A stretch of 64,000 bases of DNA. Source: Pseudomaricurvus sp965656525. GTDB lineage: Bacteria; Pseudomonadota; Gammaproteobacteria; Pseudomonadales; Cellvibrionaceae. Each line of letters begins with the position of its first letter. The stretch's first letter is position 1. Below are positions 1 to 7,192 of this stretch, piece after piece. The notes below the pieces were generated by a model. The model was not told where the DNA came from. It ran no database searches and worked only from the letters and a program-made list of their open reading frames with translations. The position numbers and the translations under genes were made by a program. The DNA is taken from NCBI GenBank assembly GCA_965656525.1, contig CBFHKY010000003.1, forward strand, positions 62,001 to 126,000, read 5' to 3'.

Positions 1-1687
1 GATTGGAAAAGGAGTCTTCAATAAAAATATCCAAAAAGTCACTGTGCAATTTTGCTGGTAACCGCGTTGAATCATTATCCCAGTAAAGCACATCCATAGA
101 AGGGGGTTCTTTACCCAGCAAATAATTATTTACCCAATAGTTCCAAACCAGCTCAGTTGGGCGTAACCAGTTAAAAATGTGCGACAACATTTTGCCATCC
201 ATGTAACCGGATTTCTCAGATATCTTACGGCTGAACTCAGCCAACTCTCTGGTCGCAAACAAACCCAGTGATGAGCTGTCATCAGCTCGCAATGCGGTCA
301 CGAACATAGAGTGGGAATGCACTAGCGGTTTATTGGCTGCATCTAAGTAGCCAAGTAACGCCATAGAGGTAAGTCCACCGGCACAAGCACTGGTCAGATT
401 AATCTTATCCGCTCCAGTGATGTCTAGCATCACAGCAATCGACTGCTCTAATTCGCTCACGTAATAATCTAGATCCCAACGACCACAATCTTTGCTGGGG
501 TTACGCCAACTGATAATAAAAGGCTGTATTCCTTCATCTTGCAAATGCCGAATCAAACTGTTTTTAGGCGACAAATCAAAAACATAAAACTTGTTTAATT
601 GTGGTGGCACAATCAGTACAGGCCTTTTAGAAACAGCTGTACCCGCTTTCATTTTATACTGAATGAGCTCTAACACCTCACTGCGATAAACCACCGCTCC
701 TTCAGTATTGGCCAGATCAACGCCCACACTGAAAGCATCAGAGCGAATCTGACTGGGCATACCGTGATTATGCTGCAAGTCGTCTAATAAATGTTTAAAA
801 CCATCAAGCACACTTAAACCGCCTGTTTGATAGGCACGCTTAACGGCTACTGGATTCAAGGGTGAGTTTGTCGGTGATATCAATGCACTGATTTGTTGGT
901 ACAAGAATCGACTGCGCCTGCGATCCGACTCTTCTAAATCTAGATCATTAACCCACCCAGAAACTTCTTTATCCCAAGCAAGGTAAGATTGCATCGCGAC
1001 ACGGTAAAAGAAATTTTCACGCCAGACTAAATCGCGAAAGCGTTTGTCTTTTCGTTCTGGCTCAATATTCGATTGTGATTTAACAATGCTCACGAGTTCT
1101 TTGGCGAAACTACCATAGTGCTCAGCAAAAACTTCTGGCTGTTTCGCCGTCTGAACAAAAAAGTTAACCGCAGAACCTAACAAACCTTTACCGGGTAGAG
1201 TTCTAGCAGCCTGCTGCTTGCCTGTTGTCGATTGTGGCGATAAACGAACAAAGTCAGAAGTCAAGGCGTCTGCACCTTGGACAGTTGATCCATGCTGGTG
1301 CTGCAGAGAAGCTTGCGCACCAGTATGAGACTCGCAAGCGGAGGATGGATGGTTAGAATACACGTCTTCTTCAACATATTGCTGACGCAAGCCTTCCGCA
1401 AATTCGCTCAGCGCTGCAGAAGATCGACGTAGCTTTTCGAGAGCCGAGCCATAATCTGAGCTAGGCTTTTCCGATGAAACTTTTCTCGCCATGTCTCTTT
1501 TAGCGCTAGAGTTACTGTTTTTTTGAGCAGCCGATTTTGTTAAAGGTTCGTTAAAGGACGCTGGATCTTTATTAGAGATATGCTTAGAGCCATGATTTTT
1601 TTCAGTACTACCTTCAGGCATACCGATGATATCTGTTTTCGCCAAGATATCTTTGTGGCTACTTGGTAGTGCGCTCGCATGAGTCAT
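1..1687 (-). CDS. phaC: PHA synthase PhaC, 3' end outside the window
   Basis: Polyhydroxyalkanoate synthase polymerises hydroxyacyl-CoA on the surface of storage granules. The reading frame starts at an ATG at 1687 and runs off the left edge, giving about 562 visible residues. The nucleophile box reads TSACAGG with Cys about residue 435; class II synthases usually have GACAGG. A late stretch, WNYWVNNYLLG..PP..D.LYW, is characteristic of PhaC. The catalytic Asp and His lie beyond the window. The Cys sits more than 100 residues later than in typical class I enzymes because of a Ser/Lys/Gln-rich, low-complexity N-terminal extension of roughly 150 residues. A phasin lies upstream on the same strand, and a PhaZ depolymerase is divergent. 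The family is certain. The class is less so: the box and nearby PhaZ look class II-like, the N-terminus fits neither. Confidence 0.93.
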   Translation of the reverse strand, partial: MTHASALPSSHKDILAKTDIIGMPEGSTEKNHGSKHISNKDPASFNEPLTKSAAQKNSNSSAKRDMARKVSSEKPSSDYGSALEKLRRSSAALSEFAEGLRQQYVEEDVYSNHPSSACESHTGAQASLQHQHGSTVQGADALTSDFVRLSPQSTTGKQQAARTLPGKGLLGSAVNFFVQTAKQPEVFAEHYGSFAKELVSIVKSQSNIEPERKDKRFRDLVWRENFFYRVAMQSYLAWDKEVSGWVNDLDLEESDRRRSRFLYQQISALISPTNSPLNPVAVKRAYQTGGLSVLDGFKHLLDDLQHNHGMPSQIRSDAFSVGVDLANTEGAVVYRSEVLELIQYKMKAGTAVSKRPVLIVPPQLNKFYVFDLSPKNSLIRHLQDEGIQPFIISWRNPSKDCGRWDLDYYVSELEQSIAVMLDITGADKINLTSACAGGLTSMALLGYLDAANKPLVHSHSMFVTALRADDSSSLGLFATRELAEFSRKISEKSGYMDGKMLSHIFNWLRPTELVWNYWVNNYLLGKEPPSMDVLYWDNDSTRLPAKLHSDFLDIFIEDSFSN

Positions 1688-1922
1688 AACCTGAAACTAC
1701 CTCGCTTCACTTAACTGAACGCCAGAATCAAAACTGTTAGCGTATCAATAGACTGATACCCAGATGCTATAAACTATTGATGCCTTTACAGAAATTACAT
1801 GACTTGCTGCTAACTTGTTCAATCAAGGTACTGTTGAAAAACTTTAAAAGATGGCGCCTACACATCACGGAGAAATTGTCCCCAGAAGACGCCGAACCTA
1901 GAATCCTAATCGGAAAACCACT

Positions 1923-2456
1923 CTACGCTGCAGAAGTTTGACCGCCATCAGACTTTGATTTTTTCGCTGAAGATCTTGTTGCTGGCGGTTTCGATTCTTG
2001 CAGCTTCTCCGACAATTCAGTAATAGAGTCTGCCATGTCTTTCATCAGACTGGTCATTTGATCCATGTCTTTTCGGCTTGGAACACCCACGAAATGCAAA
2101 GATTTATTGACACCTTTATCTAAAGCATCTTCGACATGACTGATTCTGCCTTGCGCCTTCGTGGTCAAATCAGCTTTCATAGTGGTCAGCTTCGCTTTAG
2201 GTGCGTCAAGCTGCTTCATGATGGCGGTTTTCGGAGCCGTTATTTTTACACCTCTTCCCTTAGCGGCCATTTTTTTACTGCTTGAAGCGACACCCTTGCC
2301 CAAACTTTTGAGTTTTTCTTCTGCTGTAACCGCTGTGCCTAGCCACGTATACCAAGCAAATTTATAAGCTCCGCCGACTCCAGAGATTACTTTAGAGACA
2401 CGACTTGGAACCTTTTCTTCCACTTTATCCACAACTTCAGATATTTCTTCAGACAT
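1923..2456 (-). CDS. phasin (PHA granule-associated protein)
   Basis: Phasins coat PHA granules and control their number and size. The protein is 177 aa and has no cysteine. It has an amphipathic N-terminal half that includes YKFAWYTWLGT, a Lys/Ala/Thr-rich centre, and a C-terminal helix beginning VPSRKDMDQMTSLMKDMADSI, which resembles the PhaI/PhaF coiled-coil region. The tail is rich in Lys, Ser and Ala. The chosen ATG at 2456 has GAGG about seven bases upstream; a GTG four codons earlier overlaps that site and is less likely. It lies upstream of phaC on the same strand, with 235 bases between. Assignment to PhaI or PhaF is not possible from the sequence alone. Confidence 0.85.
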   Translation of the reverse strand: MSEEISEVVDKVEEKVPSRVSKVISGVGGAYKFAWYTWLGTAVTAEEKLKSLGKGVASSSKKMAAKGRGVKITAPKTAIMKQLDAPKAKLTTMKADLTTKAQGRISHVEDALDKGVNKSLHFVGVPSRKDMDQMTSLMKDMADSITELSEKLQESKPPATRSSAKKSKSDGGQTSAA

Positions 2457-2827
2457 AACGAACCTCACAATAGGTGATCATGAACATTAATGATGCTCAC
2501 AGGTGTATGACGTACAGAATTAGGAAGCAGCGTCCGTGCCAAACAACAAATCTAAAAAATAGACTTATTGACAACAACAACATCCAAACCCTGTTGGTAA
2601 CTTAGAAAGTATGAATAGCTGGGCGTACTGTCAACGTCTAATTGATCAAAAAATAATTAATTTTTATATCTGAAATTATTGCGTCACAAGAGTGCAATAC
2701 CAGTGCAATACTGCCGGAATCGAGTGCACAAAAAAATGATTTATACGTCATCAGCAGCTAACCAAGAAATAAATCAAACCTTCACTTGCTAATTGTCCTG
2801 ACTTGGAGATACTGGAGAAAAATCGTC
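2457..2827. promoter_or_regulatory. divergent intergenic region, phasin/phaZ, with phased AGTGCA repeats
   Basis: This 371-base AT-rich region separates the phasin (minus) from phaZ (plus) and must hold both promoters. It contains AGTGCAATAC at 2691-2700 and again at 2702-2711, with a shorter AGTGCA at 2723-2728. The starts are 11 and 21 bases apart, so they face one side of the helix. That is the arrangement expected of a multi-site operator. Which regulator would bind is unknown; a PHA-responsive repressor is a guess from context. Confidence 0.4.
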
Positions 2828-3685
2828 TTGGCTGGCTTGCAACAGGAAAACATTTTGGAAATCGAAGAGTGCTTTGTTGAAGCTTCGGGGCTGCAAATTC
2901 ATGTCGCTCGAAAACTCGATGTAAGCGACCGTCCTCTTTTACTGTTCAATGGAATTGGCGCTAATGTGGAAATATTGGCACCGTTGATGCAGGCACTGGA
3001 AGGCATCGAGTGCATTACTTTCGATATGCCTGGTATTGGCTTGTCTGATGTCTCCAAGCTCCCTATGCGACTTCCAGGGCTTGCCAAAATGGCTTCGGAA
3101 GTTCTCGATCATTTTGGCTATGGCAAAGTGGATGTCTTAGGTGTGTCATGGGGCGGCGGCATGGCTCAAGAGTTCGCGCACTGTTACCCGAAACGTTGTC
3201 AGAATTTAATCTTGGCCGCTACCAGTGCTGGTGCCGTGATGGTACCGGGTAAACCCTCAGTTTTTATGAAGCTGTCTAACCCCAAGCGATATTTCGACAA
3301 AAACTATTTAAAAGACATTGCACAACATATTTATGGTGGCGAGCTTCGCAAAGACCCTGAACTCATGAACGAGTACACCGAACGTGTACGTCCACCTAAA
3401 TCCGCTCAAGGCTATCTTTATCAACTCTATGCCGCCACCTACTGGACCAGTATCCACTGGCTGCACAAATTGAAACAGCCCACACTCATACTGGCAGGCA
3501 CAGATGACCCTTTAGTTCCGATTATCAACGCACGAATTTTACACAGTCGTATTCCCTACAGCCAATTGATTGAAATTGACTGCGGGCACTTATTACTGAT
3601 GACAAAGATGTCTGAAGTGGCACCCATGATTACAGACTTTTTACGTTATTCAGACCCAAATAAAAAACAAGACGTTGTGCATTAG
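2828..3685 (+). CDS. phaZ: intracellular PHA depolymerase PhaZ (alpha/beta hydrolase)
   Basis: PhaZ hydrolyses stored medium-chain-length PHA to free hydroxy acids. The protein closely follows the Pseudomonas intracellular depolymerase: LLLFNGIGAN, then a nucleophile elbow GVSWGG (Ser about residue 107), then ATSAGAVMVPGKP, WTSIHWLHKLKQPTLILAG, TDDPLVP (Asp about 227) and CGHLLL (His about 254). This is a complete Ser-Asp-His triad. The start is uncertain: the TTG at 2828 has GGAG ten bases upstream and gives 285 aa, close to the usual length of about 283; a TTG at 2786 would add 14 residues. It is followed 17 bases later by an unknown membrane protein, probably in the same transcript. Confidence 0.9.
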   Translation: MAGLQQENILEIEECFVEASGLQIHVARKLDVSDRPLLLFNGIGANVEILAPLMQALEGIECITFDMPGIGLSDVSKLPMRLPGLAKMASEVLDHFGYGKVDVLGVSWGGGMAQEFAHCYPKRCQNLILAATSAGAVMVPGKPSVFMKLSNPKRYFDKNYLKDIAQHIYGGELRKDPELMNEYTERVRPPKSAQGYLYQLYAATYWTSIHWLHKLKQPTLILAGTDDPLVPIINARILHSRIPYSQLIEIDCGHLLLMTKMSEVAPMITDFLRYSDPNKKQDVVH

Positions 3686-3702
3686 GGCTTCGGAGATCAC
3701 AC

Positions 3703-4491
3703 ATGTTAATTTCACTCGCCATTTTTCTTGCGTTTACATTGTGGACGCTGTTCCACTGGCAAGAATTACCTGAGCTGCTCAAAAATGAATCGGCCAATGA
3801 GCGCTGGCCTCTCAGTATCCATCACACAGCAACACCTCTGCGATTGATTGCGATTACACTGTTGCATAGCGCTTTTAACATTGTTGTATTTTATGTCGTG
3901 CATAAAGTGGTTTCTACCATCTGGGATTCACCACTCTCGCCTTGGCTGACACTGGCATTATTGCTGACTCTTAACTTTGTACCTTATGGATCAAAGCTAG
4001 TGGCTTATGTGCGCTACTTTTTCCAACGTCATGTGTTCTTTCCTGCTTTGCCTAGCCACCAAGAAGACGCCATCATTAAAACCCTTATGGACCAAGCGGA
4101 ACACGATGCCAATACCATCAGTGAAATTAACCGACTTCACGATCTTCTTAAACGGCAATTCCGAGGCTACTTACACGCCATTAATTTGCGCAGCCTGAAA
4201 GATGAACGCAGCCTCGTTAGACGCGAATTTAAACAAATGCGCTTTAGAGGCATGCTGGAGGCAGATCAGTTAACCCCAATCGAAGTCCAACAACTTCGCT
4301 TCCACCTCTACTCTTGTTATCGATTACTGACTCGGCTTATCTTGTCCAAGCATTGGTCAGGCAAAGAGCGTCGTCGCGCATTTCGCAATATTGACTACAC
4401 CATTAACATCGGCGACGGTAGCTTTTATGCTCAGTGTCGACGGCTCAAGCACTCCTTTAATCGCCGAGTAATCCATAAAATGAAACGCTAG
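3703..4491 (+). CDS. unknown membrane protein downstream of phaZ
   Basis: I do not recognise this 262-aa protein. The first 110 residues hold about three hydrophobic segments (roughly 1-16, 48-68 and 82-103). The remaining 150 residues are soluble, very basic and rich in Arg, with probable helices around the repeated RREFKQMRFRG and RLILSKHWSGKERRRAFRN stretches. A GGAG-containing ribosome site precedes the ATG at 3703. It begins 17 bases after phaZ, so co-transcription and a link to PHA granules or the membrane are plausible, but no domain supports this directly. Confidence 0.7.
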   Translation: MLISLAIFLAFTLWTLFHWQELPELLKNESANERWPLSIHHTATPLRLIAITLLHSAFNIVVFYVVHKVVSTIWDSPLSPWLTLALLLTLNFVPYGSKLVAYVRYFFQRHVFFPALPSHQEDAIIKTLMDQAEHDANTISEINRLHDLLKRQFRGYLHAINLRSLKDERSLVRREFKQMRFRGMLEADQLTPIEVQQLRFHLYSCYRLLTRLILSKHWSGKERRRAFRNIDYTINIGDGSFYAQCRRLKHSFNRRVIHKMKR

Positions 4492-4581
4492 CCTTATTCA
4501 TTCTTTCGCGGTTGTTGTTAAAATGCGCGTTTTCCAAACTGAAGATGTTTCAAATCCCTCTTTAGCGACCCCGTTAACACT

Positions 4582-4680
4582 NNNNNNNNNNNNNNNNNNN
4601 NNNNNNNNNNNNNNNNNNNNNNNNNNNNNNNNNNNNNNNNNNNNNNNNNNNNNNNNNNNNNNNNNNNNNNNNNNNNNNNN
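4582..4680. other. assembly gap (99 N)
   Basis: A run of N lies between the unknown membrane protein and the exbB promoter. An open frame enters from 4523 and another leaves at 4708, but neither piece resembles a protein, so no gene is called across the gap. Confidence 0.95.
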
Positions 4681-4760
4681 GCTATGGCGCGATTCCCTTA
4701 ATGCTTAGACGCCTCTTCCAATAAATACCATTCAATAACAAGCCTCCACTAAATAACCTC

Positions 4761-4805
4761 GATAACAATAGTTATTGATACACCTCTTGATAATCATTAT
4801 TATTA
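4761..4805 (+). promoter_or_regulatory. two Fur boxes upstream of exbB
   Basis: The sequence TTGATAATCATTATTATTA at 4787-4805 closely matches the GATAATGATAATCATTATC Fur consensus. A weaker dyad, GATAACAATAGTTATTGAT, lies at 4761-4779. They sit 46 to 91 bases upstream of the chosen exbB start. This predicts iron repression of the exbB-exbD-exbD-tonB-receptor cluster. The gap at 4582-4680 may hide more of the promoter. Confidence 0.75.
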
Positions 4806-4851
4806 CGTTACTTATTTGAATTATTCCTACCTCTCTCAAGGCTTGACTCTC

Positions 4852-5508
4852 ATGCTCGATGACTCCTCTTGGATTGTCACAGGCGGTCCTGTTGTTTGGA
4901 TTTTACTGTTGTGCTCACTGGTTGCTGCAACGTTGATTACACTGAAGCTCATCCACTTTTATGGCGTGCTGAAATTGCAATCATCCGCAGCCAACGCTGC
5001 ATTAGCACATCTTCAGCTGGGGCAATGGAGCCAAGCTTTGCTGCTGACCAAGAGCAGTCCAACCCCGCACTGCGCCATCATCGCTCAAGTACTGGAGCTA
5101 CGAAACGCGCATTTATCAACCGAACAGAAAAAAGAAGAAGCACTACGCTTAGCTCGTCACCACATTCAGAACCTAACGGGTTACCTGCGTCCATTGGAGG
5201 TCATTGCCACACTCGCACCACTAATGGGGCTATTCGGCACCGTACTTGGAATGATAGCCGCTTTCCAGGCTATGGAAGCCGCCGGCAGCCAAGTTAACCC
5301 CGCTGTATTATCGGGTGGTATCTGGCAAGCACTGCTCACAACAGCCGTTGGCTTGGCTGTCGCTATTCCTACATCGGCGGCTTTCAGCTGGTTAGAAAGA
5401 CGAGCCGAGCGCGAAGCCGCAACCATTCAAGATTGTATGGAAAGTGCGTTCACTGAAATAGAGCGCCATTCGAATCAGGAAAGCAGTAAAGCCGCATGTC
5501 GCTCTTAA
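4852..5508 (+). CDS. exbB: ExbB/MotA/TolQ-type proton channel subunit
   Basis: ExbB forms the pentameric inner-membrane channel that, with ExbD, passes proton-motive force to TonB. The protein is 218 aa from the ATG at 4852. It has a first membrane segment near residues 12-32, a cytoplasmic loop, and a C-terminal pair of segments that includes LAPLMGLFGTVLGMI and LLTTAVGLAVAIPTSAAF, the conserved MotA/TolQ/ExbB core. A TTG at 4816 would add 12 residues but has no visible ribosome site. The stop overlaps the first exbD by 13 bases, indicating a tightly coupled operon behind Fur boxes. Confidence 0.9.
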   Translation: MLDDSSWIVTGGPVVWILLLCSLVAATLITLKLIHFYGVLKLQSSAANAALAHLQLGQWSQALLLTKSSPTPHCAIIAQVLELRNAHLSTEQKKEEALRLARHHIQNLTGYLRPLEVIATLAPLMGLFGTVLGMIAAFQAMEAAGSQVNPAVLSGGIWQALLTTAVGLAVAIPTSAAFSWLERRAEREAATIQDCMESAFTEIERHSNQESSKAACRS

Positions 5509-5891
5509 GCTTACAGCCTATGCGTCACAGCAAGCCAATCAGTCTTACTGCGCTGATTGATGTGGTGTTTATTCTACTGATGTTTTTCATGTTGACGTCG
5601 AGCTTCACCACGCGGTTTGAAACTCAAATTCAAACCGCCACGGCGGCCAGCCCGAGCACAGAACTCAATACGCCGCCGATGGCTTTGGCACTGAACCCTT
5701 TAGGTCATTTTGAAAAACTGCCAAGTACTGATATAGCGGATGAACGGTGGCTGCAATCACTGCCAGCGGAGCAGCCTATTATGGTTTATCCCTACGGTGA
5801 TACACAGGTACAAACCATTCTCTCTCAACTGCAATACCTGAGAGAGCTTGAGTTAACTCACGTCAACCTTGGAGAGCCGCTCGCGCCTTAA
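5496..5891 (+). CDS. exbD: ExbD/TolR-type protein, first copy
   Basis: ExbD carries the proton-accepting Asp in its single membrane helix and couples the ExbB channel to TonB. The protein is 131 aa. The helix reads ISLTALIDVVFILLMFFMLTSSF, with the essential Asp in LIDVV near residue 22, followed by a periplasmic domain that ends ELTHVNLGEPLAP. The gene overlaps exbB by 13 bases and is followed by a second exbD of the same length. Confidence 0.9.
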   Translation: MSLLSLQPMRHSKPISLTALIDVVFILLMFFMLTSSFTTRFETQIQTATAASPSTELNTPPMALALNPLGHFEKLPSTDIADERWLQSLPAEQPIMVYPYGDTQVQTILSQLQYLRELELTHVNLGEPLAP

Positions 5892-5949
5892 GGCGCTTGA
5901 GCAAATCCATGATGTGTATTTGTTGTCGCACCGAAAACAGAATATTGAT

Positions 5950-6345
5950 ATGAGCACTCTTTGGAAAAAGCCTAAACCTGCAACGGACGAGAACTTAATT
6001 CCGCTGATTAACATCGTTTTTTTGTTGCTGATATTTTTTATGGTTGCCGGCCAGATGCGTGAACAGACAGCGGCTGGCCTGTCGCTACCGATCAGCAACG
6101 CCGGAAACAAGGCAGAAACGGTCGAACACCGTTTAGAGATGAATGCCGAATTACAAACGTTTTTCAACGGCCAGCCCATTGCACAAGAGCAACTTGTTCA
6201 ACAGCTCACTCAGCTACCCAATAAGGCACAGCTGACGGTATTTCTGCATCGCCACCTAACAGCACAGCAAGTTCAACCCGTACTGTCTTTGCTGCGCGAG
6301 CAACAGATCACTCGCATTAACTTAATCAGTGAGTCCGAAGGGTAA
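5950..6345 (+). CDS. exbD: ExbD/TolR-type protein, second copy
   Basis: This is a second ExbD of 131 aa from the ATG at 5950, exactly the length of the first copy. The membrane helix reads NLIPLINIVFLLLIFFMVAGQM. The position matching the proton-accepting Asp is Asn (LINIV), whereas the first copy has LIDVV. This copy may therefore be structural and not conduct protons. Upstream in-frame TTG/GTG codons exist, but the ATG gives the natural ExbD N-terminus. The spacing to tonB is 2 bases. Confidence 0.85.
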   Translation: MSTLWKKPKPATDENLIPLINIVFLLLIFFMVAGQMREQTAAGLSLPISNAGNKAETVEHRLEMNAELQTFFNGQPIAQEQLVQQLTQLPNKAQLTVFLHRHLTAQQVQPVLSLLREQQITRINLISESEG

Positions 6346-6347
6346 GC

Positions 6348-7178
6348 ATGAAGCCACAACTCTGGATCAGTGCGCTACTTGTCTCTCTGTTATTACACAG
6401 CGTTGTGCTGTGGGCGCTGACAACCTCTTCCAGCACAACCGTATCTGGGGCTTATGGCGATGGCGATGGTGGCGTTGAAGTAGGCTTGGGGTTAGAAGGC
6501 TCTTATGTGCAATCCTCCGAAAGCCAAAGCAAAAAAATTGAGCCCGCCGAGCCGAAGTCTGAGCCACCTAAACCTGCCGAACAACCCAAGCCCAGCAAGC
6601 CGCCTGAACCCAAACCAAAAGCACCTAAGCCGGTCGTCAAGGCTACACCACCCAAGACCAAAATTGCTGAAGCACCACAACACAGCGATATAGTCAGCGA
6701 GCAAGGCGTATTGGAGAAATCCACCACAGCACCTGTCAGTGCATCCGCTGTTAGTGCCGCCGATGAAGACGACAAAGTTGAGGAAAGCGATGCCCAATCA
6801 ACGCCCACAAACACCGCCAGTAAAGCGCAGCAAAAAGCGACGGGTACCGCACAAGATCAAAAAAGAGGCGGGAAATTCGGCAACACCCAAGATTATTTTG
6901 CGCATCTTATGGCATGGCTAAACAGTTATCGCAGCTACCCAAAAGAAGCAAAAAAATACAAACAACAGGGCATCGTGCAACTGCAATTCACTATGAATCG
7001 CGACGGCATCGTGCTTCACAAAAACATAAAAAAAAGCAGCGGTTATCCATTACTGGATCAATCCGCACTAGACATGCTGACAAAGGCACAGCCTTTGCCA
7101 GCATTCCCTGAGAACCTAAAAAAAGAAAAAGTGACTTTAGTCATACCAATTGAATACTCATTGATTACCAACAAATAA
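6348..7178 (+). CDS. tonB: TonB energy transducer of the siderophore cluster
   Basis: TonB spans the periplasm and opens outer-membrane receptors using energy from ExbBD. The 276-aa protein has an N-terminal anchor (SALLVSLLLHSVVLWAL), then a Gly/Asp-rich segment, a long Pro/Lys-rich rod near residues 65-105, and a C-terminal TonB domain (SYRSYPKEAKKYKQQGIVQLQF to VIPIEYSL). It sits directly between the two exbD genes and the siderophore receptor, so it most likely serves that receptor. It is one of four TonB-domain proteins in the window. Confidence 0.92.
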   Translation: MKPQLWISALLVSLLLHSVVLWALTTSSSTTVSGAYGDGDGGVEVGLGLEGSYVQSSESQSKKIEPAEPKSEPPKPAEQPKPSKPPEPKPKAPKPVVKATPPKTKIAEAPQHSDIVSEQGVLEKSTTAPVSASAVSAADEDDKVEESDAQSTPTNTASKAQQKATGTAQDQKRGGKFGNTQDYFAHLMAWLNSYRSYPKEAKKYKQQGIVQLQFTMNRDGIVLHKNIKKSSGYPLLDQSALDMLTKAQPLPAFPENLKKEKVTLVIPIEYSLITNK

Positions 7179-7192
7179 TTCAAGGAACAGCC

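Noticed and set aside
4523..4708. Open frame of 61 codons across the N-run before exbB
   Set aside because: Most of it is N; the visible ends resemble no protein and the frame may be an artefact of the gap.
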